From the NCBI GenBank assembly GCA_028706255.1, contig JAQWBS010000006.1, positions 33,413 to 97,412 on the forward strand: DNA of 64,000 nt, read 5' to 3'. Within the stretch, counting starts at the first letter, position 1. Each line of letters opens with the position of its first letter. The notes beneath the pieces are model-generated. The model did not search any database, was not told the DNA's origin, and saw nothing but the letters and a program-made list of their open reading frames with translations. The DNA is from Alphaproteobacteria bacterium (lineage in GTDB: Bacteria; Pseudomonadota; Alphaproteobacteria; RF32; CAG-239). The position numbers were made by a program, and so were the translations under genes. Positions 53,699 through 63,013 of the stretch are shown here, piece after piece.

Positions 53699-54406
53699 CT
53701 ATCGTACTTCAACATTATCTTTGTCGATGATGATGGCAAAAATGCTCTTTTTGCTTTTACTATTCATCACCTCAATTTTATCATCTTTTCCGCCATCCGT
53801 CATTGCCACACCCTTTGCCACAATCTGAATTCCCGCAGAACTATAAAGCATATTGACGGTGTTACCTTTTTTAATCAGCGTATGTTTGCCAATGTCTCGA
53901 GAGCCGATAAGTCTGCCCTCTCTTAGAGGTTTCTTCACCTCCATACCAATAATTTTTTCTTTCTCAATGATATATTGAGGCTTAATTTTACTCAAACGCA
54001 TTGAGATTTGTTTCAAATTTTCTTCTTTAATAAGGTCGCCTTTTTGCAAATTCACAGAAGGAACATAAACCTTGGCAATAATGAAATATCTGCCTTGCAA
54101 ATCTGTTTTATGTGCCATTTTACCGTCAACAAAAACTTCTGCGGAACAGAAAAACTTTCCGCTTGCTTCATCAAGCCTTAAACCTGAAACTAAAATCTTG
54201 AAAGTTTCACCCTTATCAAATTGAAATGAGGTTTGCCCACCATAAACTTCTATTTCGACTTCATCTTCCATCCCTTGATTTTCAAATTCTGCCAAAATTG
54301 CTTGTTGAACATTTTCTTGTAACACATAAAGTGGCTCTGCGAAAGCTTTAGGGGTGCTTAGCGCCGTCACACCAAGAAAAAGAAGTAGGTTAAGCAATTT
54401 TTTCAT
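53699..54406 (-). CDS. flgA: Flagellar basal-body P-ring chaperone FlgA
   Basis: 235 aa from 54406. Signal peptide (to about residue 24, AFA-EP), then the FlgA/SAF region: LREGRLIGSRDI, LIKKGNTVNMLYSS, and VAMTDGGKDDKIEVMNSKSKK. FlgA assists P-ring assembly. Two Met codons lie upstream (54421, 54415) but only the third is well spaced from a GAGG. Confidence 0.9.
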   Translation of the reverse strand: MKKLLNLLLFLGVTALSTPKAFAEPLYVLQENVQQAILAEFENQGMEDEVEIEVYGGQTSFQFDKGETFKILVSGLRLDEASGKFFCSAEVFVDGKMAHKTDLQGRYFIIAKVYVPSVNLQKGDLIKEENLKQISMRLSKIKPQYIIEKEKIIGMEVKKPLREGRLIGSRDIGKHTLIKKGNTVNMLYSSAGIQIVAKGVAMTDGGKDDKIEVMNSKSKKSIFAIIIDKDNVEVR

Positions 54407-54432
54407 CAATCTCATCCTCAAGGGTCAGGTTT

Positions 54433-55221
54433 TTATCTTAAAGTTGTCACAGTTTGCAACATCTGGTCAGATGTTTGGATAATTTTTGAGTTCATTTCAT
54501 AAGCTCTTTGTGCAGAAACAAGCTCAGTGATTTCTGAAACTGGGTTTACGTTTGAAGTTTCAAGATATCCTTGTTGAATTGAACCAAAACCTTCTGTGTC
54601 TGGGTTGTCAACAACTGGAGCACCTGAAGCAACTGTTTCTAAAAACAAGTTTTGTCCCAGTGCTTCCAAACCAGCTTCATTTGGGAAATTGGCAAGTTCA
54701 AGTTGTCCAACATTCACTTCATCTGTTTCACCATCAAGTTTCACCCAAACTTCACCAGAAGCATTTACATAAATCTCAACAGCATCTTCAGGCACTGTAA
54801 TTTCTGGCTGAACCGTGTAACCATCATGAGTCACAATCACACCATCGCCATTTCTTTGGAAAGCACCATCACGTGTATAAGCCGTTCCTTTTCCTTCAGG
54901 AAGTTCAATTTGAAAATAACCCTTACCCTTCACTGCCAAGTCAAGCGTGTTAGTTGTGTTGGTTAAGCCACCGCCTTCAGTGATACGATAAATCGCAGCA
55001 GTCTTCACACCCAAACCAATCTGAATGCCTGATGGAATGACTGTTTGAGAAGAAGTTGAAGTTGACCCTGGGCGAGTGATGTTTTGATAAAGCAAATCAT
55101 TAAATTCAGCACGTCTTTTGGTGTAAGCCGTGGTGTTCATATTTGCAATATTGTTAGAAATGACGTCAACATTGGTTTGTTGAGCAAGCATTCCTGTGGC
55201 ACCAATATGTAAAGATCTCAT
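54433..55221 (-). CDS. flgG: Flagellar distal rod protein FlgG
   Basis: 262 aa. It starts MRSLHIGATGMLAQQTNVDVISNNIANMNT, the N-terminal rod consensus, and ends SAQRAYEMNSKIIQTSDQMLQT, the C-terminal coil consensus, over a beta-rich centre. Full length. FlgG builds the distal rod. It follows flgF at 24 bp. Confidence 0.96.
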   Translation of the reverse strand: MRSLHIGATGMLAQQTNVDVISNNIANMNTTAYTKRRAEFNDLLYQNITRPGSTSTSSQTVIPSGIQIGLGVKTAAIYRITEGGGLTNTTNTLDLAVKGKGYFQIELPEGKGTAYTRDGAFQRNGDGVIVTHDGYTVQPEITVPEDAVEIYVNASGEVWVKLDGETDEVNVGQLELANFPNEAGLEALGQNLFLETVASGAPVVDNPDTEGFGSIQQGYLETSNVNPVSEITELVSAQRAYEMNSKIIQTSDQMLQTVTTLR

Positions 55222-55245
55222 AATTTATCCCCTTTTTATTATGAA

Positions 55246-55986
55246 TTATGCAAGTTGTGAATAAGCATCAATTGTGTTTGAAAGTCTTTCATGTTCTTGA
55301 TCAATCATTTGTTGAACAATCTCATAAGAGCGTTGCAACTTGACCATTTTTGTCATTTCTTCAATAGAATTAACATTAGATTTTTCAATATATCCCTGAG
55401 CAACAACTACTTCATCAGCATCGCTCATTAAGTTTCCTGAAACATTTTCGAACATTGTGCCTGAAACTTTTTGAAGCTTGTGATTATCTTCAAAGCTCAC
55501 AAGTTTAATACGTCCGATTACGCCATTTTCTGTTGAAACATCTCCACTTTCAGAGATTGCAATTTGAGTTTCTCCTGGAGCAATGAAAAATGGCTCGCCG
55601 TTTTCGGAAAGAAGTGCATTGCCGTCATCTGTTATCAACATTCCGTCTGCGTTCAGGGCAAAGTTTCCTTTACGGGTATATTTTTCGCCGTCTTGTGTTT
55701 CAACAGCAAAGAACGCATCGCCTTTGATGGCAACATCAAGGCTGTTTCCTGTGCTTACAAGTGGTCCTGTTGAAAAATTGCTGAATGTTGCGACATCTTG
55801 TGAGAAATAAACTGGCACATTGCCAAAATCTTTCGCATTTTGCGTCTGTGCAACGAAAGATTTGAACATTACATCATCTTGCTTATATCCTGACGTATTC
55901 ATATTCGCCATATTATTAGAAACAACATCCATTTGTTTCCAGAGCCCCATTTGGCGTGATAAAGCAATATATCTGGTATTATCCAT
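55246..55986 (-). CDS. flgF: Flagellar proximal rod protein FlgF
   Basis: 246 aa from 55986, after GGGAGAG; the frame extends upstream by 18 codons. The N-terminal MDNTRYIALSRQMGLWKQMDVVSNNMANMNTSG and C-terminal coil (MVKLQRSYEIVQQMIDQEHERL) match FlgF; length is right. It opens the flgF-flgG-flgA-flgH cluster, whose gene order is known from other alphaproteobacteria. Confidence 0.94.
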   Translation of the reverse strand: MDNTRYIALSRQMGLWKQMDVVSNNMANMNTSGYKQDDVMFKSFVAQTQNAKDFGNVPVYFSQDVATFSNFSTGPLVSTGNSLDVAIKGDAFFAVETQDGEKYTRKGNFALNADGMLITDDGNALLSENGEPFFIAPGETQIAISESGDVSTENGVIGRIKLVSFEDNHKLQKVSGTMFENVSGNLMSDADEVVVAQGYIEKSNVNSIEEMTKMVKLQRSYEIVQQMIDQEHERLSNTIDAYSQLA

Positions 55987-56166
55987 GAATTCTCTCCCCA
56001 AAGTTTTCGGATCATTAACTAACTGACAATAGATATGCAATTATCGTGCCAAAAAAAATATTCATGTTTTTCTTTTATTTCTGGACAAGGAAAAAAAACT
56101 ATGATAATATCCTCTTCATATATAGAATTATAAGAAAATTATTGTTTAATCTTAAATTTTAAAAAT

Positions 56167-56667
56167 ATGGGACTTACGATTATTAAAGGAGCCATTAACG
56201 CTTCTTCCTTTGTGAGCGAATTTACTTTCGCAAAAGAATTATTAGAAAGTAACAACAGTTACAATCTTCCTTACAGCATCGTCAAACCTGCTGCTTTGTT
56301 TATAAAACAGGGAAGTGATTCAGCGTTTTATCCTGCTATTTATATTTCTGCCAAAAACATTGAACAAAAGGTTTTGTTGGAGAGATATAAGAAGGAAAAA
56401 ATTGCGAAAATTGAACGTAGCCAGAATTATGACTATGTTATGTGTTCTACTCTAAAAATAAAAAATCTTCTTCCTTTGATGAAGACTTTATTTTTGGAAT
56501 GTGAAATTATTCCTGAGGTGGAAATTTTATTTTTGCCTGAGAAGGGAAAGACTGTGATATTCTACAATCTGCTTGATAAGTCGGATTGTAGAAATTCAGC
56601 ATTTATTGCGGATTTGATTATCAAAATCCCCAATATTTATGAAAAAATGGGCAAAATTAAATCGTAA
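56167..56667 (+). CDS. Protein of unknown function, first of three related genes
   Basis: 166 aa, no signal peptide. Shares with the next two genes a short N-terminal strand (LTIIKG), a F..ILYP-like 'YPAIYIS' strand (about residue 58), and a helix-strand-helix C-terminal half with VEILFLPE. The leader, TTATTGTTTAATCTTAAATTTT, has no Shine-Dalgarno sequence; the ATG is preceded by A/T only. The product is not recognised. A terminator follows directly. Confidence 0.68.
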   Translation: MGLTIIKGAINASSFVSEFTFAKELLESNNSYNLPYSIVKPAALFIKQGSDSAFYPAIYISAKNIEQKVLLERYKKEKIAKIERSQNYDYVMCSTLKIKNLLPLMKTLFLECEIIPEVEILFLPEKGKTVIFYNLLDKSDCRNSAFIADLIIKIPNIYEKMGKIKS

Positions 56668-56680
56668 ATGAACACTTTTT

Positions 56681-56712
56681 ACTCGTCTCTTTAATAGAGG
56701 CGAGTTTTTTTT
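56681..56712 (+). terminator. Terminator after first paralogue
   Basis: ACTCGTCTC and GAGGCGAGT pair over TTTAATA, followed by 8 T. Confidence 0.85.
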
Positions 56713-56811
56713 GTAATAATCTATTTTTATTATAGACAAAAATATTTTTACGGCTATACTCAACCTAATTTAAAAATTTTTTTCTTATTATTAATCTTAA
56801 AAAAATAGAAC

Positions 56812-57351
56812 ATGGAAGTTACAATTTTTTTCAAAGAGAAACGCACCCCAGGAGATGAATTTCTTGAAGCACTAAGAATGATTCAAGGGTCAGAAGTGTT
56901 AAAAGTTGATGGTTACACCGCTAACCCTGCCGTCCTATTTCGTGTTAACGAAAAAGTGACTGTTTATCCGGCTGTGACAGTCTTTTCAAACACTATCAAA
57001 AAAGAAGAAGCATTGAAAGTTTTGAAAGACTTGAATGTTGCCCCTATCAATCGTGAGGTTAATTATAGCAATATTCTCTCGCTAAAATCACCGGTGCAAG
57101 TTTCCAAAGATGTCATCAAAGATTTCCTCGAAACACAACCTCTTTTCATCTCAGAGATTGAAATTTTAGTTACTAATGAGCTTGATGGAAGCTACATCTA
57201 TCTGCTTTATGATAAAAATCTTGATGAAGATGTTAAGACTGCATTCGAAGATAAATTCTTCAAGTATCTCGTGCCTATGTGCAAACTTCGTGCAAAAAAG
57301 GACATGAGAAAAGAAGTGGAAAAAATCAAAAAAGAAAAACAATCCGTGTAA
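56812..57351 (+). CDS. Protein of unknown function, second of three related genes
   Basis: 179 aa, no signal peptide. N-terminal strand MEVTIFF, VLFRVNEKVTVYPAVTVF (about residues 45-60), a helix KKEEALKVLKDL, then ISEIEILVTNELDGSYIYLLYD (about residues 112-135) and a strongly basic C-terminal helix. It corresponds part by part to the proteins before and after it. The leader again lacks a Shine-Dalgarno sequence. The function is unknown. Confidence 0.7.
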   Translation: MEVTIFFKEKRTPGDEFLEALRMIQGSEVLKVDGYTANPAVLFRVNEKVTVYPAVTVFSNTIKKEEALKVLKDLNVAPINREVNYSNILSLKSPVQVSKDVIKDFLETQPLFISEIEILVTNELDGSYIYLLYDKNLDEDVKTAFEDKFFKYLVPMCKLRAKKDMRKEVEKIKKEKQSV

Positions 57352-57370
57352 GATTTCTCTTTCACCCTCC

Positions 57371-57399
57371 AAAGCCCGTTGAACATTCAACGGGTTTTT
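57371..57399 (+). terminator. Terminator after second paralogue
   Basis: AAGCCCGTTGAA with complement over CA, then TTTTTG; 20 bp after the stop. Confidence 0.85.
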
Positions 57400-57500
57400 G
57401 TTACAAATTTTTAATATAAAGTGGGCTTGCGTGATTTTTAATTTTAAGATAAAATAAAATTCAAAATCATTATTATGTTTAATTAAATAAATTTAAAAAA

Positions 57501-58061
57501 ATGGAAATTACAGTTTTTTTAAAGAATTGTCCGAAAGATGATGTAGATTTGGAATCAGAACATTATTTAGGCAGAAAACAACATGAATGTCCCATTAAAG
57601 ATGAAAAGTTAACTCTTAAAGGAGGTATCCTTTACATCTTTGAAGATGGACAGAGAAGAAAATTGCCAGCAGTAACTTATTCTCACCCAACGATGAGTGA
57701 AGAAGAGATGCTCGCTGTAATTGATCTAAATAGTTCTCTTGAACAGATTTCTCCGTTCAAGTATGAAGATTCTGTCATTTTAATGTCTAAAGAAGAGCCT
57801 GATTTGCTTTTGCATCGTCTGGATACGTTTTTTAAGAACAAAAGGTATCACAAGGAGCTTTCCTTTGAGTTGCTCTTTACAACACATTGGCTAGGACTTT
57901 CTGATGCGGTCAGAATGTTGTTGGCAACTGAAGATGATAGCAAAGCTATTTCAACAGCTTCTATCTTTTTCAAGTCAGAACTTGACATCAACAGAAAGAA
58001 GCGAATGATTGATACCATTCAGTTCTTTTTAGAAAGAGACAATCTTTGCGATTTATCGTAA
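57501..58061 (+). CDS. Protein of unknown function, third of three related genes
   Basis: 186 aa, no signal peptide. N-terminal strand MEITVFLK, ILYIFEDGQRRKLPAVTYSHPTMSEEEML (about residues 45-75), and a helical C-terminal half (LSFELLFTTHWLGLSDAVRMLL). Its ATG follows TTTAAAAAA with no Shine-Dalgarno sequence. Parallels with the previous gene are clear in the first half, weaker in the second. The function is unknown. Confidence 0.7.
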   Translation: MEITVFLKNCPKDDVDLESEHYLGRKQHECPIKDEKLTLKGGILYIFEDGQRRKLPAVTYSHPTMSEEEMLAVIDLNSSLEQISPFKYEDSVILMSKEEPDLLLHRLDTFFKNKRYHKELSFELLFTTHWLGLSDAVRMLLATEDDSKAISTASIFFKSELDINRKKRMIDTIQFFLERDNLCDLS

Positions 58062-58075
58062 AGATGTAAAATCCA

Positions 58076-58107
58076 AACCCCCGCTGTTCAACAGAACGAC
58101 GGGGGTT
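58076..58107. terminator. Terminator between convergent genes
   Basis: AACCCCCG...CGGGGGTT arms with an inner CTGTT/AACAG stem, followed by T-rich sequence; it serves the gene ending at 58061 and faces the lipoprotein gene ending at 58131. Confidence 0.75.
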
Positions 58108-58130
58108 TATTATATGAATTCAACAAAGTT

Positions 58131-58706
58131 TTACTGAATTTTTCTCATTCGTTTTGCAATGTCTTTTGCGAGTTCATCAAGCAATTTGCTTTGTTTTCTT
58201 GCTAAATCTTCATAGCTATTTGCAAGTTCGGCTTCATAAATTTTGCGTTCATTATATAGGCTCTTGTTTTTCTTATCCGCAATTCCCCAATTCACCCCAA
58301 AATAAATTTTTTCACCTCTAACGGCATCAATTTTGTTCACTTCAACAAAAATGCGATAGTCATATGGCATTCTGTTTGAAAAAGAATTTTTCACGAAAGC
58401 TCCTTGGAGATAATATGACAAATCATCTGTCAACACACGCTGTGTCGAATCGGAAAGAGGTTCAACCCAACGATTAAACTCATTAATCTGCACTTCTAAG
58501 CCATCAGGACTCTTTGTCACAATCTGCATCCGTTGTAAATATGCTGGAATAATCACCTGATCAACAGCAATAATTTTGTCTTTGTGACCATAAACAATGT
58601 CTTTATCTTCCTTAGGCAAAGCCACCGTCAAGGCATAAAAGTTGGTTGGCTGACTTGTTCCGCAAGCACATAAAAACAAAAATAAACATAAAGCAACTTT
58701 TTTCAT
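58131..58706 (-). CDS. ABC-type transport auxiliary lipoprotein of the Mla operon
   Basis: 191 aa. Lipobox LCAC (Cys about residue 15), then NFYALTVALP, DQVIIPAYLQRMQIVT, FNRWVEPLSDSTQRVLTDDL, the pattern of PqiC/ABC_trans_aux lipoproteins. Members sit at the outer membrane and take part in MCE-type lipid transport. It is the last gene of the mlaE-mlaF-mlaD series here and begins 17 bp after mlaD. Confidence 0.88.
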   Translation of the reverse strand: MKKVALCLFLFLCACGTSQPTNFYALTVALPKEDKDIVYGHKDKIIAVDQVIIPAYLQRMQIVTKSPDGLEVQINEFNRWVEPLSDSTQRVLTDDLSYYLQGAFVKNSFSNRMPYDYRIFVEVNKIDAVRGEKIYFGVNWGIADKKNKSLYNERKIYEAELANSYEDLARKQSKLLDELAKDIAKRMRKIQ

Positions 58707-58723
58707 TTCTCTCTCCCTTTCTA

Positions 58724-59509
58724 CTAATTCTTTCTTTTGCCTTTAAGCAATGCTTCCGGATGCATATCCAGATAGTCGACAAAGTTTTTCACAGATCTTG
58801 CAGCGTCTCCAACTTCACGAAGCGTTTGATTCATATTATCCAACAAATCTCCCCTTCCTGAATCACCAGCCGTTGATTCTTGCAAATTTTTCGTAATCTG
58901 CTGTGTGTTTTTCATAATGTTTGGCAACTTCTCATTCATTTCTGACACCAGATGATTCAAATTATCAAACGTTTGTTTAATTGGCAAACTTTCTAAGTTT
59001 TTAGAAAGTTCTCCAATTGGTGACAAAATGGTTGGCACTTCAGGATAATCGTGTCGACGTTCTTTTTTTTCATCATAGGCATCGTCTGTCATCACCATTT
59101 CAATCATCAAATTTCCTGTCAGATAATTTTGGGTCACTAATTGAGCCCGCAAGCCTTTTTCAACAATATCTTTCACATAATCATCAAAATTACCCAAAAG
59201 CTTGTCATTTGTTTCAATATTTTTTTCAACATCTTTTTCAAAAGCCACAAAAACTTCCGTGTCAAAAATCATTTCATCTAAGTTGATAATTAAATTAATT
59301 TTTGAAACTTTCCCAACTTCAACGCCTTTCAAAACCACAGGCGAACCAACATATAACCCTCTTACAGATTCCTTAAAATACATCACCGCCACATATCTAT
59401 TGGCAGAGAAAAACTTGTCTTTCACAAACATTCCGATAATTGTGAAGAAAATTATCAAAGCGACGAGTGTGAACAGACCAATCATTTTTGTATTTGGATT
59501 ATTTGACAT
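58724..59509 (-). CDS. mlaD: MlaD-type MCE protein
   Basis: 261 aa from 59509, after GAGGTG; the frame begins 9 bp earlier. One N-terminal membrane segment (residues ~9-30), then the MCE domain (residues ~40-125: VRGLYVGSPVVLKGVEVGKV), then a helical C-terminal tail. MlaD forms the periplasmic hexameric ring of phospholipid transport between membranes. Confidence 0.9.
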   Translation of the reverse strand: MSNNPNTKMIGLFTLVALIIFFTIIGMFVKDKFFSANRYVAVMYFKESVRGLYVGSPVVLKGVEVGKVSKINLIINLDEMIFDTEVFVAFEKDVEKNIETNDKLLGNFDDYVKDIVEKGLRAQLVTQNYLTGNLMIEMVMTDDAYDEKKERRHDYPEVPTILSPIGELSKNLESLPIKQTFDNLNHLVSEMNEKLPNIMKNTQQITKNLQESTAGDSGRGDLLDNMNQTLREVGDAARSVKNFVDYLDMHPEALLKGKRKN

Positions 59510-60263
59510 TTTTTTCACCTCTGGTTAAAAAATTATACACTTTTTCGTTTGGCGGATTTTTAAGCAGCTCTCTCGGATTGCCATTTCCAATAATGGTTTT
59601 GCTATCAACATCTAAGAAAATTGAATTTGTGCCAATAGAGAAAATAGATGCTAACTCATGCGTGACCACAACAATCGTGGTTTGCATACTCTGGCTGATT
59701 TCAATAATCAAATCATCTAACAATTTTGCACTAATTGGGTCTAAGCCTGCAGAAGGTTCATCAAAATAAACCAACTTAGGGTCTAATGCCAAAGCTCGAG
59801 CCAAGCCTGCTCTTTTTTTCATTCCACCACTAATTTCCGATGGATAAAACTCTTCAAAACCTTTCAGACCAACCAAAGCCAACTTTAGCGACACTAATTC
59901 TTGAATTTCTTTTTTGCCATAATTTGAATATTGTTGCAACGGCATGGCAATATTTTCTGCCAAAGTCATAGAACTGAACAACGCCCCACTTTGATATAAG
60001 ATGCCGTTTTTTTTCATAATTTCCATTCGGCTTTGCGTGTCTGCTTTCCAAAAATTTGTGCCATGAATAAACACATCACCTTCTTTTGGCTCTTTCAAGC
60101 CCGTTAAAACCGTTAAGAGCGTGCTTTTCCCGCAGCCACTTGCTCCCATCACAATAAAGACATCTCCCTGATTGACAGTGAAGTTAATGTCTTTCATCAG
60201 GATAAAGTCGCCATAACCGACGGTTAAATCTTTGACAATTATTTCAGCTTTCTTTTCCATCAT
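59499..60263 (-). CDS. mlaF: MlaF-type ABC transporter ATPase
   Basis: 254 aa. Walker A GASGCGKST (about residue 40), signature ISGGMKKRAGLARAL (about residue 140), Walker B VYFDEPSAGLD (about residue 160), switch His in THELA. It overlaps the end of the permease gene (ATGA) and the start of mlaD by 11 bp. Confidence 0.93.
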   Translation of the reverse strand: MMEKKAEIIVKDLTVGYGDFILMKDINFTVNQGDVFIVMGASGCGKSTLLTVLTGLKEPKEGDVFIHGTNFWKADTQSRMEIMKKNGILYQSGALFSSMTLAENIAMPLQQYSNYGKKEIQELVSLKLALVGLKGFEEFYPSEISGGMKKRAGLARALALDPKLVYFDEPSAGLDPISAKLLDDLIIEISQSMQTTIVVVTHELASIFSIGTNSIFLDVDSKTIIGNGNPRELLKNPPNEKVYNFLTRGEKNVK

Positions 60264-61378
60264 ATGCCCAACTTTATGCAAATTATAGTGATTATTGACG
60301 TGGCAATAATAATCCATACGATTGATGACACGACGGCACTGGTTGTTGCCTTACCCACACTATCGGCGTTCTTTCCACTTCTTATGCCATAATAACAGCC
60401 ACAAAGTGCAATAATGCACCCAAAGACAAAGCCGTGAAAAATTCCGATGAGAAATGTTTTCAAATTCAAGGAAAGAATGGTCTTGGTCCAATATTCCGCT
60501 GGCGAAAGGTCGAGCATGAAAATACCCACGGTTGCCCCACCCAAAATGCCAATAATATCAGCAAACATTGTCAACAAAGGCATCATCAACATCAAAGCAA
60601 CAATTCTTGGCAAGATGAGAAAATCTGTTACAGGAACAGCCATCGTTCGCAAAGCGTCTATTTCTTCATTCACTTGCATCGTGCCGATGGTTGCGGCATA
60701 GGAAGCCCCTGTTCTGCCCGCCATGATAATGCCTGTCATAATCGCACCCATAAGCCTGACCATTGAAATTCCCACTAAGCTGGCGACATAAATTTCCGCT
60801 CCAAACATTTGCAACTGAATCGACCCAACATATGCCAAAATTAAGCCAATCATATAACTAATCACACCAACAATCGGTAAGGCTTTATATCCGCAATCTT
60901 GTAAGGCAAACATCAAGTCAACTTTTCTGACAATCGCCTTAGAGCTTATTAACCTGCCAATTGAATGGATAACCGAGCCAATAAAAGAAAGCCCAGACTT
61001 GACTGTGTTCACTAAATTTATGCTGAAATTTCCCAAAGCAATAAGCGGATGTTGCTTCGTTTTATCTGTTTTATTTGTTGGCTTTCTATCCACAGAAAAG
61101 GCTAAGTTAATCAATCTTTGCAAACCTTCTGGTAAGTTTTGCAAATCAACTTTAATCTTTCTTTCATTGGTGGTTTGTATCATATCACACAAAACGGTGA
61201 CTAAGCTTGAATCCCATTTGTTCAAACTTTCAGTATCTATTTTAATTTCATTAATTTTTTTGGTTTTAAGAGCGTCAATAAAACTGACAACATTTTTATC
61301 ATAGTTCAACAGAAGATAATCTCCCGATATCTTCACTTTCATTAGCCCTGAACTTTCCAATAGATATTCCAGCATCAT
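60260..61378 (-). CDS. mlaE: MlaE-type permease with N-terminal STAS-like domain
   Basis: 372 aa. The first ~100 residues resemble a STAS domain (DLQNLPEGLQRLI), and then five to six membrane segments and the conserved ALRTMAVPVTDFLILPRI and GASYAATIGTMQV motifs of the permease follow. The STAS domain is normally a separate protein (MlaB) in E. coli but is fused in this type. The start is uncertain among GTG 61399, ATG 61378 or ATG 61342. Confidence 0.9.
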   Translation of the reverse strand: MMLEYLLESSGLMKVKISGDYLLLNYDKNVVSFIDALKTKKINEIKIDTESLNKWDSSLVTVLCDMIQTTNERKIKVDLQNLPEGLQRLINLAFSVDRKPTNKTDKTKQHPLIALGNFSINLVNTVKSGLSFIGSVIHSIGRLISSKAIVRKVDLMFALQDCGYKALPIVGVISYMIGLILAYVGSIQLQMFGAEIYVASLVGISMVRLMGAIMTGIIMAGRTGASYAATIGTMQVNEEIDALRTMAVPVTDFLILPRIVALMLMMPLLTMFADIIGILGGATVGIFMLDLSPAEYWTKTILSLNLKTFLIGIFHGFVFGCIIALCGCYYGIRSGKNADSVGKATTSAVVSSIVWIIIATSIITIICIKLGI

Positions 61379-61457
61379 AAAATCTTTCAAAGTTAGCACA
61401 TAGAATATAATATGAGATTGGTTCGCTCGTAAACCAACATATTGTTACAAGCAATAT

Positions 61458-62357
61458 TTAAGCATTAAAATCCAAATTCCAATCTTCATAACGAGATGAA
61501 TCATTCATCCAGTTTTCACGAACCTTCACAAACAAGAACAAATGAACTTTGCTATCAATCAAATCTTCAAGCTCAATTCTTGCAGACTGCCCAATGCGTT
61601 TAATCATTGACCCGCCTTTACCAAGGATAATGCTCTTTTGATTATCTCTTTCAACATAAATTGTTTGTTGGGCTTTCACAGAGCCATCTTCTTTTCTTTC
61701 CCAAACATCTGTTTCAACGGTCAAGGAATATGGAATCTCTTGATGAAGATAAGTAAATAATTTTTCTCTGGTGATTTCTGCTGCCAAAAGTTTTAATGGC
61801 ATATCAGAAATTTGGTCTTCAGGATAAAACCAAGGGCTTTCAGGCAAATTATCCGCCAAATATTTGTAAAAATCTTCAATATGCTTGCCAGTAAGCGCTG
61901 AAGCCATAAAGATTTCTTTGAAATTTCCCGCAGTGTTGATTTCAGTAATCAAAGCCAATAATTTTTCTTTTTTGACTAAATCAATTTTATTTAACATTAA
62001 AATGGCTGATAACTTGTTCTCATTCAGTTTTTTGACAATTTCTTTGCTTTCTGCATCAAAGCCACGTTTAGCATCAATCACTAAGACAATAATATCCGCA
62101 TCATTAGCCCCATTCCAAGCAGAGGAAACCATAGCCCTATCAAGCCTGCGCTTTGGTTTAAAAATCCCAGGGGTGTCAATGAAGATGATTTGACTATTTT
62201 CAAAAATATTAATACCACGAACCAGCGTGCGTGTGGTTTGAACTTTCGGTGACACAATCGAAACCTTGGAGCCAACAAAATTGTTAGTAATGGTTGATTT
62301 CCCAGCATTAGGAGCCCCAATCAGGGCAACAAAACCACATCTGGTCTTATTTTCCAT
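61458..62357 (-). CDS. era: GTPase Era
   Basis: 299 aa from 62357, after GGAGGAAAGC. G1 GAPNAGKST (about residue 14), G3 DTPG, G4 NKID, and the C-terminal KH domain with GKGGSMIKRIG. Era binds 16S rRNA for small-subunit maturation. The start overlaps the end of rnc by 11 bp. Confidence 0.96.
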   Translation of the reverse strand: MENKTRCGFVALIGAPNAGKSTITNNFVGSKVSIVSPKVQTTRTLVRGINIFENSQIIFIDTPGIFKPKRRLDRAMVSSAWNGANDADIIVLVIDAKRGFDAESKEIVKKLNENKLSAILMLNKIDLVKKEKLLALITEINTAGNFKEIFMASALTGKHIEDFYKYLADNLPESPWFYPEDQISDMPLKLLAAEITREKLFTYLHQEIPYSLTVETDVWERKEDGSVKAQQTIYVERDNQKSIILGKGGSMIKRIGQSARIELEDLIDSKVHLFLFVKVRENWMNDSSRYEDWNLDFNA

Positions 62358-63009
62358 GCTTTCCTCCAATGACGCTCAACATCTTGGCAGCTGCTTCTTG
62401 TTCTGCTAATTTCTTATTTTTACCACTGCCTGTTTGCACTGGCAAATTTGACAATCTAACCGACATATGAAAAATTGGCTCATGCTCACTGCCTTCACGG
62501 CTTACCAAAGCATAAACAGGATTTCCCAAAGACTTCAAATGGGCTGTTTCTTGCAACGTTGTTTTAGCATCTTTCGGAGGTTCAATATTTCTATCAATCA
62601 AGCCTCGCCAATGGGCTCGAACAAACTTAACAGCTTCGTCATATCCCCCATCAATAAAAATTGCTCCGATAATTGCTTCGCAAACATCACACATCACATT
62701 TTCATTGGTTCTAATTTCTTCATTAGCAACCACAATATATTTATCGAATCCAAGTTCAAGTGCCACAGCCGAAACAGTTTCTTTGCAAACCAAACCGACA
62801 TATCTTTGAGAAAGCTTACCCTCTTCTTCTTCAGGAAAAAGCTTATAGAGCATTTTTGATACGCAAAGCCCCAGAACTCTATCTCCAAGAAACTCTAAAC
62901 GCTCATAGTTTTTATGTAAATCAGCCACATAGCTTCCATGCGTGGTTGCCTGTTGCAACAAGCTATCGTCTTTAAATTGATAATCTATAATTTTCTGTAA
63001 TTTATCCAT
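62347..63009 (-). CDS. rnc: Ribonuclease III
   Basis: 220 aa. The catalytic signature ERLEFLGDRVLGL (about residue 37) and the second acidic cluster CEAIIGAIFIDGGYD (about residue 108) are complete, and the C-terminal dsRNA-binding domain (about residues 150-220) ends in GSGKNKKLAEQEAAAKML. It processes rRNA precursors. Gene order lepB-rnc-era is conserved. Confidence 0.96.
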   Translation of the reverse strand: MDKLQKIIDYQFKDDSLLQQATTHGSYVADLHKNYERLEFLGDRVLGLCVSKMLYKLFPEEEEGKLSQRYVGLVCKETVSAVALELGFDKYIVVANEEIRTNENVMCDVCEAIIGAIFIDGGYDEAVKFVRAHWRGLIDRNIEPPKDAKTTLQETAHLKSLGNPVYALVSREGSEHEPIFHMSVRLSNLPVQTGSGKNKKLAEQEAAAKMLSVIGGKHGK

Positions 63010-63013
63010 TTTA

